Assembly: GCA_948960675.1 (NCBI GenBank)
Contig: CARDPF010000005.1
Coordinates: 1 to 23,149 of the forward strand
Length of the DNA: 23,149 bases
Direction of reading: 5' to 3'
From: an uncultured Eisenbergiella sp.
Lineage (GTDB): Bacteria; Bacillota; Clostridia; Lachnospirales; Lachnospiraceae
Part shown: positions 16,701 to 23,027 of the stretch, one piece after another
Numbering within the stretch: position 1 is the stretch's first letter
Layout of the letters: each line of letters begins with the position of its first letter
Translations under genes and position numbers: made by a program
The notes under the pieces: generated by a model
The model's database searches: none
The model's input: only the letters and a program-made list of their open reading frames with translations
Told to the model about the DNA's origin: nothing

Positions 16701-16733
16701 CGGTCTTTTCAGTGCAAGCTTTGTCAAATTCAT
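13728..16733 (-). CDS. RND-family efflux permease (HAE1/AcrB-like)
   Basis: A 1001-residue inner-membrane transporter of the resistance-nodulation-division superfamily, which exports hydrophobic or amphiphilic compounds using the proton gradient. It begins with the usual amphipathic helix and TM1 (MNLTKLALKRPVSVILIILALAVFGL). It has two large extracytoplasmic loops and two groups of membrane segments, and in TM4 IAIGMIVDNSIVVIES. AcrB has two Asp here; this protein has Asp-Asn. In TM10 the AcrB Lys position reads Asn (GIVVNNGILYVD), as in one branch of the family from memory. Its ATG overlaps the adaptor stop as ATGA, so translation is coupled. No outer-membrane channel gene is nearby, as expected if the cell has a single membrane. 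Substrate unknown. Confidence 0.92.
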   Translation of the reverse strand: MNLTKLALKRPVSVILIILALAVFGLTSIPDFKMQLTPDMDMPMLIVMTTYIGADPESVEELVTDVVEDAGATLNGIETVTSQSSENMSMVLFSYEYGVDIDECYSELRTALDSARLSMPEDAGTPVVIELNMNQTADMMLAAVATDNMDLRKKIEEELAPDLESIGDVAQVTVSGGAKDYIQVLLKEDAMRLYGLTMGSVANYLAAVDFTVPAGSIKQGSQDVSVSAAMEYNNAQKLAQVPIITGTGAVVSLADIADITQTKEMADTISKSSGVENISISIQKKQSASVVQLTDRVREVMDAFSAKNRNVNLVMQYNSADSIKSSLWSVAETLIAGVLISMAVLFLFFGDFKASLIVGSSMPISLLATIILMHAMGYSLNIVTLGSLVIAIGMIVDNSIVVIESCFRAQDEEESVREAAFRGTKVVTMSIIASTITTVVVYLPMALVEDLVGQLFGQLCFTIVFAMTASLISAMTLVPLFYSLFRPRERKSSLVNRVLERITKGYQKILRGVLYHKMLTVGVTLLLVALSILMATQINMELMPASDEGIVDVAAAFRPGTTLETKELAMAAVEELANAEADVASYSLTINSDSSASLRAYLKPERELSTADIVEKWNRETKDYTDMELTISSGGSSMSGSMMNTSTTEIDLQGPDMEALKEAARDVKAEMEQVEGVIKVVSSAADTSTAAKIVVDPLMSMHYGLMPVQVAQELNHMLSGMTALTITNQGSEYDVKLEYPADLYDDINSLMDAVLVNSRGMQVPLREIAQVVYTDAPQTITKVDGRYEVSLTATTTQEARYRAKGEILDRVEKMALPLGVEQTEDMLTSIMNEEFGVLYESILVAVFLVFLVMAMQFESPRFSMMVMMCIPFSLIGSVFLLFMTGSTLSMVSLMGFLMLVGIVVNNGILYVDTVNQLREDMLLEEALLQSGSIRLRPILMTTLTTILSMLPLALGIGSNAQIMQGMALVIVGGLIASTLLTLLLMPTIYLIIDKKSRKKKL

Positions 16734-19045
16734 TCTTCCGCCTCCCGGCTCTCCCCGATAATGCGCACGTTTGCACCGTCCTCCAGCTGGGAGGACCAGG
16801 TCGCCACAATCCTGCTCTGTGCTTCCAGTCCCTCCACAATTTCCACCATGTCGTCATTCATCAGCCCAACCGTCACCGGCGTCCGGACGGCCTTTTGATC
16901 CTGAATGACAAATACGTAAGCCTGCCCGCTCTCAAAGTGGATGGCGTCATAGGGAATTAATACCGCATCATCGGCCCGGAAGGTATCCACCGTCAGCTTG
17001 ACCGATGTCCCCGCCGCAAGCTTTGTCCCATCCGTCTCCGTAATTGCCTTGACCATAAACAAACCGCCGGTCTGCTGGTCTGCCGCTTCCCCGATTTCTG
17101 TGATGGTACCGCCGAAAGTATTGCCGCTCTTTTCAATCGCCACCGGCATGCCGACCCGCAAAGTTTCCCGCACCTGTCCGCTTACCGCAAAGGTAATGTT
17201 CATCGCATCCTGATTGGATATTACATAGGCCGCATAGCCCGGCTGTACCAGCCCGTACTGTTCCACGGTTTTGGAAACCACCGTTCCGGAAATCGGCGTG
17301 GTGGGCGAATAGTATTCCAGCTGCATCTGCGCGCTGCGCACCCCTAAATCCGCCGCCTGTATCTGGGTGGACAACGCCCCGGCCGTATCCTGATACGCCT
17401 GCCCGTTGGCAATCCCGTATGTAACCTGTGCATCCTCCAGATTTTCCTGATAAAAATCAATGGTCTTGGAAGTGGTATCCCGCGCGGTCTCTGCCTGTTT
17501 AATGCCGCTGTCTGCGGATGCCTGATTGCCCTTAAGCTGGGATGCCTGATACTTAAGCGCCACAATTTTGGCGGAATTTTCCAAAAGCTGCGCCCGCGCC
17601 CTGCCGCTGCCGATATCCTCCGCACTGTAGCCCATTTCCTCCGCGTCATGCTTGGCGCTGTCGATTTCCGCCTGCCGGTAATACTTCCCCCATGCCTCTT
17701 CTTTTGATACGCTAAATGCCGGCACGTCTCCGCCGGATGCAGCCGGAGACGCATTCCCCACAACATCCCTGATGGCATCCGTTATCCCCTGCCCCGATGC
17801 CGCCAGATACTGTGGGGTTTCCTCCCGGATAACTTCCAAATGAAAATAGGAAAAGCCGGAACCATCCCGCGCAGATGCCGCCCCCGACAAACCCGACGCC
17901 GCCCCGTCAGACACAGGCGTCCCCTCCTCCTGTGCAGACGGTTCGGCATCCGGTCCGGGTATTGTCTCTGCCGGGACGGACGGCGTATGCTCCGGTGCAG
18001 GAACGGTTTCCTCCGGCACGGACGGCGTATGTTCCGGCGTAGGAACCGTCCCCTCCGGCATGGACGGCGTATGTTCCGGCGTAGGAACCGTCCCCTCCGG
18101 CATAGACGGCGCAGTATCCGATTCGGGTGGTTCCTGTACTGTTGGAGGCACGGTTCCCGGCTCGGACGGCTCCTTTGGTGCAGGTGTCTCGGTTTCCGGC
18201 AGGGACGGTTCTTCCGGGACAGACATTGTCTCCTCCGGAACGGATGCCGGCCCGCCGTTTTCTCCCCCGTTTTCCTCTTTTACCGGTGCGTCCTCTTTCC
18301 CCTCCAGATAGGAGGAAAGGCCTGCCCCCGACGGCAGGCCGTTTTGGGTCCTTGCCTGCCCCCATTCGTAATGATCCGGATCCAAAGGGTGGTTATACGC
18401 AACTTCATAGGAGTATGTTACATTTGGAAATCCGCTGGGCCTTATATATTGGCCCGCCCTGGAAATCACCTTCTCCATCTCCCCTTGCCGGCTTTCCAAT
18501 TCATTGACGGAACGGTTGATCCCCAAAATGGCATCCTCCATTTCCGCCTTCGCCTGCCTGCCGTCCACAATACCGTCCACAGCCGAATCATATTGTGCCT
18601 TTGCATTCTCAATCTGAAATTCTATGGAGCGGATATTGGACTGCATGGAAATATTATTCATCACCTGCGCCGAGCCAAGCTGGGTCTGTGCGGCAATCTC
18701 TGCGCCCTGCTTGGACAGCTTGGCATTTTCCACCTGTAGCCGCGCCGCTTCGTCGTTGATATGAAACAGCACGTCACCCGCCGCAACCTGATCACCCACC
18801 TCGGCATAAACGGCGTCCACCTCCCCCGACACAAGGGGCATGATGCTCACCTGCTGCTGGGGCGATACCGTCCCGACAAACCGGTTACTCACGCTAAGCG
18901 TTCCCAGCTGCGCCGTGACAGCCCTCACCGCAACTGCTGAATCCGTCTCCGGCGCCTGATTTGCCGCTTTTTCACCACATCCGGCCATGAACATGGATAC
19001 TGCTACCATCAGGGAAAGTCCCCTCAGCTTCCCGCCTCTTTTCAT
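16730..19045 (-). CDS. RND efflux adaptor lipoprotein with proline-rich insertion
   Basis: A 771-residue membrane-fusion-type adaptor, much longer than the usual 350-450. A lipoprotein signal (lipobox MAGC, Cys23) anchors it outside the membrane. Residues about 40-100 carry the first lipoyl/barrel half (VSIMPLVSGEVDAVYAEVGDQVAAGDVLFHIND). A coiled-coil strand (about 103-200) leads into an insertion with a Tyr/Pro part and then a Pro/Glu/Thr/Ser-rich low-complexity region (about 260-395). The return coiled-coil follows (about 450-560), then the second lipoyl half (SPTTPISGTVVSKTVEQYGLVQPG) and the C-terminal barrel and membrane-proximal domains. ATG 19045 has GGGAGG about 9 bases upstream; the in-frame ATG at 19063 overlaps that site. 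It is the first gene of the operon with the permease and is divergent from a MarR regulator. Confidence 0.88.
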   Translation of the reverse strand: MKRGGKLRGLSLMVAVSMFMAGCGEKAANQAPETDSAVAVRAVTAQLGTLSVSNRFVGTVSPQQQVSIMPLVSGEVDAVYAEVGDQVAAGDVLFHINDEAARLQVENAKLSKQGAEIAAQTQLGSAQVMNNISMQSNIRSIEFQIENAKAQYDSAVDGIVDGRQAKAEMEDAILGINRSVNELESRQGEMEKVISRAGQYIRPSGFPNVTYSYEVAYNHPLDPDHYEWGQARTQNGLPSGAGLSSYLEGKEDAPVKEENGGENGGPASVPEETMSVPEEPSLPETETPAPKEPSEPGTVPPTVQEPPESDTAPSMPEGTVPTPEHTPSMPEGTVPTPEHTPSVPEETVPAPEHTPSVPAETIPGPDAEPSAQEEGTPVSDGAASGLSGAASARDGSGFSYFHLEVIREETPQYLAASGQGITDAIRDVVGNASPAASGGDVPAFSVSKEEAWGKYYRQAEIDSAKHDAEEMGYSAEDIGSGRARAQLLENSAKIVALKYQASQLKGNQASADSGIKQAETARDTTSKTIDFYQENLEDAQVTYGIANGQAYQDTAGALSTQIQAADLGVRSAQMQLEYYSPTTPISGTVVSKTVEQYGLVQPGYAAYVISNQDAMNITFAVSGQVRETLRVGMPVAIEKSGNTFGGTITEIGEAADQQTGGLFMVKAITETDGTKLAAGTSVKLTVDTFRADDAVLIPYDAIHFESGQAYVFVIQDQKAVRTPVTVGLMNDDMVEIVEGLEAQSRIVATWSSQLEDGANVRIIGESREAEE
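17977..18102 (-). repeat. 42-bp tandem repeat within the adaptor gene
   Basis: Three 42-bp units lie head to tail: 17977-18018, 18019-18060 and 18061-18102. The last two differ by one base; the first is more diverged. Each encodes 14 residues of the type PS(M/V)PEGTVPTPEHT (about residues 315-356). Degenerate partial units continue on both sides. Being in-frame, gain or loss of a unit would change only the linker length. Confidence 0.9.
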
Positions 19046-19097
19046 TTTCCGCACACCTCCCACATTCCAAAACCGTATAATGCCAATTCCTTCATTT

Positions 19098-19110
19098 TTA
19101 GCATTGCTAA
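19098..19110. promoter_or_regulatory. Candidate operator of the efflux operon
   Basis: TTAGCA-T-TGCTAA is a perfect 13-bp palindrome at about +7 to +19 of the predicted adaptor transcript. This is a position where a bound repressor would block transcription. The divergent MarR-family regulator is the natural candidate to bind it. I see no second copy at the marR promoter. Confidence 0.5.
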
Positions 19111-19123
19111 ATAATCAAAATTT

Positions 19124-19152
19124 ATAATAGACTCCCCCATTCCCCCTGTCAA
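19124..19152 (-). promoter_or_regulatory. Sigma-A-type promoter of the efflux operon
   Basis: On the minus strand a perfect TTGACA (19152-19147), a 17-bp spacer and TATTAT (19129-19124). The leader to the ATG at 19045 is about 70 nt and includes the 13-bp palindrome. Confidence 0.8.
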
Positions 19153-19182
19153 TAAAAAAAATATAAACAATTGTACATAAAA

Positions 19183-19218
19183 GTTGCCATTCACGGCCCG
19201 GGGGCCGTTCATAGTAAC
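19183..19218. repeat. Head-to-head partial copies of the 36-bp box end
   Basis: GTTGCCATTCACGGCCC runs directly into GGGGCCGTTCATAGTAAC. These are two inverted versions of the box end CCGTGAATAGTAAC, forming an imperfect palindrome. The leftward half points at the efflux promoter, 30 bp upstream of its -35. It sits in the gap between the two divergent genes. Confidence 0.55.
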
Positions 19219-19223
19219 GATTC

Positions 19224-19262
19224 GGGGCGGTATTACGGGTTTTACTGCGCAAAAACCGCCCC
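19224..19262. other. GC-rich inverted repeat in the adaptor-marR gap
   Basis: GGGGCGGT (19224-19231) pairs with ACCGCCCC (19255-19262). A competing inner pairing is GGTTTT with AAAACC. No T run follows on either strand, so it is probably not a terminator. Its role is unknown. Confidence 0.5.
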
Positions 19263-19290
19263 TCAATCTTGTATCATATTCTCATACCCG

Positions 19291-19326
19291 TGGCTTAACT
19301 AACTGACATTGCCCGTGAATAGTAAC
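19291..19326 (+). repeat. 36-bp promoter-upstream box, copy 2
   Basis: Reads TGGCTTAACTAACTGACATT followed by GCCCGTGAATAGTAAC. It points toward marR and ends 56 bp upstream of its -35. The longer flanking repeat seen with copies 1 and 3 is absent here, so the box is a separable unit. Confidence 0.7.
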
Positions 19327-19382
19327 CCAGGCTGTCCCTGCAACAGGGCGCAAAACCAAGGGAACTTGCCAAATTTTCGGGC

Positions 19383-19412
19383 TTGTGTTATGGTAAAGGA
19401 CAAGAATATACT
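19383..19412 (+). promoter_or_regulatory. Sigma-A-type promoter of the MarR-family gene
   Basis: TTGTGT (19383-19388), an 18-bp spacer and TATACT (19407-19412). The leader to the ATG at 19465 is about 45 nt. Confidence 0.62.
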
Positions 19413-19464
19413 AACAATTTGGTGTGCAAAGCCGTGACGGCCCTGCACCGATAGGGAGTTTTTT

Positions 19465-19908
19465 ATGGATCTTATGTCTAAACCGCTTGAAATTTCCCGG
19501 AAAATACATCTCCTGCGCATTCCGGAACAACTGGGCCTTCTTCCGGAGGGAGAAAGCTGTATGCTGATGGCCATTCGGGAGGGAAACGCCAAAGAAGGCC
19601 GAAACGGCATCCGCATTTCCGAACTTGCCGCCCGGCTGGGCGTATCCGTTCCCACTGCTTCCCGCTGCCTGCAAAAGCTTACCCGGGAAGGATATGCCCA
19701 AAAATCCTCCAAACAGGACGACCGGCGCGGCACCTATGTCACCCTCACACCCAAGGGCGAAGAACTTTGCCGGCAAAGCCTTGCCGTCATGTCCGATTTT
19801 ATCAAACGGGCTTTTTCCAAAATTGATGACCGGGAACTGGAGCAATTTTTCCTCACCTTTGACAAAGTATACGACGCGCTTTCCTTGGCACTATCCGAAA
19901 ACCCATGA
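19465..19908 (+). CDS. MarR-family transcriptional regulator
   Basis: A 147-residue winged helix-turn-helix protein of normal MarR length. The recognition helix region is ISELAARLGVSVPTASRCLQKLTREGY (about 50-76). The wing follows with KQDDRRGTYVTLTPKGEEL, which includes the D-x-R-R-type motif common to the family. Helices at both ends should form the dimer interface. GGGAG lies six bases before the ATG. It is transcribed divergently from the RND adaptor-permease operon, the classic layout for a MarR repressor of an efflux system. That regulatory link is inferred from position and from the palindrome at 19098-19110. Confidence 0.9.
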   Translation: MDLMSKPLEISRKIHLLRIPEQLGLLPEGESCMLMAIREGNAKEGRNGIRISELAARLGVSVPTASRCLQKLTREGYAQKSSKQDDRRGTYVTLTPKGEELCRQSLAVMSDFIKRAFSKIDDRELEQFFLTFDKVYDALSLALSENP

Positions 19909-19950
19909 CCTTGGGCCCCTGGTATCATGTCATTGTTGTCTGCATTGTTA

Positions 19951-20295
19951 CGCTTGGCTGCTTTGCCGGAAAGTTTTGGTGCGCGAGGGCGGCGGGAGGC
20001 GCAGGCCTTTCCAAGGGCGGACAGGAAAGCGCAGGGTCATTACCGGCTGCCGGATTGCGGACGGAAATATTCCCCCAAATGTATGCCATCCCTTAAGCAG
20101 GGCGCAAAACCGTTCAAACAACGTGTGTTTTTTGCGCCCTGCCGCGTTTAGGGGCAGCATACATTTCGGTGGAATTTCCCGCCCGGAATCCTGCAGGCCT
20201 GTAATGACCCTGCGCTTTCCTGTCCGTCTTTGGAAAAAGCCTGCGCCTCCCGCCGCCTTCGCGCACCAAAACTTTCCGGCGAAGCAGCCAAAACG
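19951..20295 (-). repeat. 345-bp imperfect palindrome, element B
   Basis: The left arm (19951-20109) pairs with the right arm (20130-20295) over almost its full length. Examples are GCGCAGGGTCATTAC against GTAATGACCCTGCGC, and GGCGGGAGGCGCAGGC against GCCTGCGCCTCCCGCC. The apical stem CAGGGCGCAAAA (20098-20109) pairs with 20130-20141 around a 20-nt loop. Read on the minus strand it is homologous to element A through the loop and inner stem. Its outer stem is about 40 bp longer per arm. It fills the gap between convergent marR and glgP, where it could also act as a two-way terminator, though no T run is obvious. Confidence 0.9.
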
Positions 20296-20317
20296 ACAGA
20301 TATTACCTTTTAAAACC

Positions 20318-22804
20318 TTATTTCGTTTTCACTTCTTTTTTCGGCAGTACTACCTTATCCAAATGCCAAATTTCATCCACATATTCCTGAATGGTACGGT
20401 CAGAGGTAAATTTGCCACAACTTGCCACATTCAAAATTGCGCTCTTGGCCCAGCCCTTTTCATTCCGGTAAGCGGCCTCCACACGGCGCTGCGCCTCCGC
20501 ATAGGATCTAAAATCCGCCAAAATGAAATACATATCCGCCCGGGAAGTGCTCTGGGTGTTGAGCAGGGAATTATACAGCGGGCGGAACAACTCCGTGTCA
20601 TTGTGGGAATAGGTTCCGTTGATCAGCTGCATCAGCACGCGGCGGACATCCTGGTCATTGTTGAAAATATCCATCGGGTTGTAACCGCCGAAATTCTCAT
20701 AACGGATAACCTCATCGGAACTTAAGCCGAAGATAAACGCATTTTCCTCCCCGACCTCTTCCACAATCTCCACGTTCGCGCCGTCCATCGTTCCCAGCGT
20801 CAGCGCGCCGTTTAGCATAAACTTCATATTGCCGGTACCGGAAGCTTCCTTACTCGCCGTGGAAATCTGCTCGGACACATCCGCCGCCGCATAAATCCAC
20901 TCTGCATTGGAGACACGGTAATTCTCAATAAAGACCACCTTAATCCTGCCTTTGATGGCGGGATCATTATTCACCACATCCGCGACGGAATTGATCAGCT
21001 TAATGATCAGCTTCGCATTGTGGTAAGCAGCGGATGCCTTTGCACCGAAAATAAAGGTTCTGGGATAAAATTCCATATCCGGATGGTCCTTTAATTCATT
21101 GTACAGATACATGACATGCAAAATATTGAGCAGCTGTCTCTTATACTCATGCAGACGCTTTACCTGTACGTCGAAAATAGAGCGGGGATCCACCTCCACC
21201 CCGTTATTCTCCAGAATATATTTGGCAAGACGCACTTTATTCTGGTACTTTACATTCATAAATTCCTTCTGTGCCTTCTCGTCGTCCGCATAGATTGCCA
21301 GCCCGGAAATCTTGGGCAAATCCGTAACCCAGTCGTCCCCCACATGCGCAGTTACCCAGCTTGCCAAAAGCGGGTTGCCATGCTTTAAAAACCTTCTCTG
21401 GGTGATACCGTTTGTCTTATTGTTAAATTTCTCCGGCATCATCTCATAAAAGTCTTTCAATTCCTGATTCTTCAAAATTTCGGTATGCAGCCTGGCCACG
21501 CCGTTTACGGAATAGCCGGAGGCAATCGCCAAATGGGCCATTTTCACCTGTCCGTCATAAATAATGGCCATCTTACGGATTTTTTCCTGATTATTCGGAT
21601 ACTTCTGCTGAATCTGAAGCAGGAATCTTCTGTTAATTTCCTCCACAATCTGGTAAATTCTGGGAAGCAGGCGGGAGAACAGTTCGATGGGCCATTTCTC
21701 CAACGCTTCCGCCATGATGGTATGGTTCGTGTATGCACAGGTCTTGCTGGTCACGTTCCAGGCCTCGTCCCAGGAAAGGTTATGCTCATCCATCAGCACC
21801 CGCATCAATTCCGCCACTGCCACGGTAGGATGCGTATCGTTCAACTGGAAAGTTACCTTCTCATAGAACTTGCGGATGTCGCTGTGGCTCCTCATGTACT
21901 TTGCAACCGCCGCCTGCACGGATGCAGAAATAAAGAAATACTGCTGCTTTAAGCGCAGTTCCTTTCCTGCATAATGATTGTCATTGGGGTAGAGCACTTC
22001 CACAATGTTTCTGGCCAAGTTCTCCTGCTCCACCGCTTTCTGGTAATCCCCTTTGTCAAAAGAATCCAGACGGAAGCATTCCACCGGCTCCGCATCCCAA
22101 ATGCGCAGGGTGTTTACAATGCCGTTCCCGTAGCCGACGATGGGCATGTCGTAAGGGATCGCCTTGACGGACTGATACCCCTCCTGCTTAAATACGGTTC
22201 TGCCGTTTTTATCCACAAAGGTGCTCACCCAGCCTCCGAATTTTACTTCCTTTGCGTATTCCGGGCGGCGCAGTTCAAAAGGATAGCCGTCCGCCAGCCA
22301 GTTGTCCGGCACCTCTACCTGATAACCGTCGCGGATCTCCTGCTTGAACATCCCGTAACGGTACCGGATACCACAGCCATAAGCCGCATACCCCAGCGTA
22401 GCCAGGGAATCCAAAAAGCATGCGGCAAGCCTTCCCAGGCCGCCGTTGCCCAACGCGGGATCCGGCTCCTGATCCTCCACCACATTGATGTCCACGCCCA
22501 ACTCGTCCAACGCTTCTTTTACTTCGTCGTAAGCCTGCAGATTGATCAGGTTATTCCCCAGTGCACGCCCCATCAAAAATTCCATGGACATGTAATAGAC
22601 CATCTTGGGATCCTGCTCCTCATACGCCTTCTGCGTCGTCATCCAGTTATCCACAACGACATCCTTAATCGCATAGGATACCGCCTGGAATACCTGCTGC
22701 TGCGTCGCCTCCTCCAGCGTCTTTCTGTACAGGTTTTTGACATTGGCCAGAACACTCCTTTTAAACAATTCCTTGTCAAACTTAATTGACGCCTGCTTTA
22801 CCAT
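20318..22804 (-). CDS. glgP: Glycogen/maltodextrin phosphorylase
   Basis: An 828-residue cytoplasmic, PLP-dependent enzyme that releases glucose-1-phosphate from glycogen or maltodextrin. The family motif carrying the PLP lysine, EASGTGNMKFMLNGALTLGTMDGANVEI, is intact (about residues 650-680). So are the N-terminal YYMSMEFLMGRALGNNL and NGGLGRLAACFLDSLATL, and QLNDTHPTVAVAELMR. Length is normal for bacterial GlgP/MalP. ATG 22804 has AGGAGG about six bases upstream; the frame's earlier ATG at 22849 lacks a site. It appears monocistronic, with no other glycogen gene in view. Its leader carries the perfect hairpin at 22888-22920. Confidence 0.96.
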   Translation of the reverse strand: MVKQASIKFDKELFKRSVLANVKNLYRKTLEEATQQQVFQAVSYAIKDVVVDNWMTTQKAYEEQDPKMVYYMSMEFLMGRALGNNLINLQAYDEVKEALDELGVDINVVEDQEPDPALGNGGLGRLAACFLDSLATLGYAAYGCGIRYRYGMFKQEIRDGYQVEVPDNWLADGYPFELRRPEYAKEVKFGGWVSTFVDKNGRTVFKQEGYQSVKAIPYDMPIVGYGNGIVNTLRIWDAEPVECFRLDSFDKGDYQKAVEQENLARNIVEVLYPNDNHYAGKELRLKQQYFFISASVQAAVAKYMRSHSDIRKFYEKVTFQLNDTHPTVAVAELMRVLMDEHNLSWDEAWNVTSKTCAYTNHTIMAEALEKWPIELFSRLLPRIYQIVEEINRRFLLQIQQKYPNNQEKIRKMAIIYDGQVKMAHLAIASGYSVNGVARLHTEILKNQELKDFYEMMPEKFNNKTNGITQRRFLKHGNPLLASWVTAHVGDDWVTDLPKISGLAIYADDEKAQKEFMNVKYQNKVRLAKYILENNGVEVDPRSIFDVQVKRLHEYKRQLLNILHVMYLYNELKDHPDMEFYPRTFIFGAKASAAYHNAKLIIKLINSVADVVNNDPAIKGRIKVVFIENYRVSNAEWIYAAADVSEQISTASKEASGTGNMKFMLNGALTLGTMDGANVEIVEEVGEENAFIFGLSSDEVIRYENFGGYNPMDIFNNDQDVRRVLMQLINGTYSHNDTELFRPLYNSLLNTQSTSRADMYFILADFRSYAEAQRRVEAAYRNEKGWAKSAILNVASCGKFTSDRTIQEYVDEIWHLDKVVLPKKEVKTK

Positions 22805-22887
22805 ACTTTTCCTCCTCATTTTATGTTCTGTACTGCTTTTATCCGTCAAATAACACCTTCCCTAAAGCTGCGCTTTCGGGAAGTAGC

Positions 22888-22920
22888 GCATAACAATCCC
22901 CTTTTCGGGGATTGTTATGC
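22888..22920 (-). promoter_or_regulatory. Perfect hairpin at the glgP transcription start
   Basis: GCATAACAATCCCC (22888-22901) and its exact complement (22907-22920) enclose a 5-nt loop. The predicted start of transcription (about 22917) falls in the first bases of the stem. It could be an operator on DNA or a 5' stabilising stem on RNA. A second small hairpin (CTTCCC...GGGAAG, about 22858-22884) follows in the leader. No U run follows, so it is not a normal terminator. Confidence 0.75.
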
Positions 22921-22923
22921 TTC

Positions 22924-22951
22924 ATTATACCATGGTTTTTGCTGTGTGCAA
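22924..22951 (-). promoter_or_regulatory. Sigma-A-type promoter of glgP
   Basis: On the minus strand TTGCAC (22951-22946), a 16-bp spacer and a perfect TATAAT (22929-22924). Confidence 0.72.
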
Positions 22952-22992
22952 CATAAATAAATGAATTCGTTTACTTTTTGTAACAGTTGGAA

Positions 22993-23027
22993 GTTACTAT
23001 TCACGGTCAATGTCATTAAGTTAGCCA
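22993..23027 (-). repeat. 36-bp promoter-upstream box, copy 3
   Basis: On the minus strand it reads TGGCTAACTTAATGACATTG followed by ACCGTGAATAGTAAC. It points toward glgP and ends 41 bp upstream of its -35. It is the inner end of the right-hand dispersed repeat. Confidence 0.68.

Noticed and set aside
17977..18102. Considered as a CRISPR-like array
   Set aside because: The units are contiguous with no spacers, in-frame with the adaptor, and encode a proline-rich repeat.
17840..18739. A 299-codon Arg-rich + strand frame opposite the adaptor
   Set aside because: Its apparent repeats are the reverse reading of the 42-bp tandem repeat in the adaptor gene.
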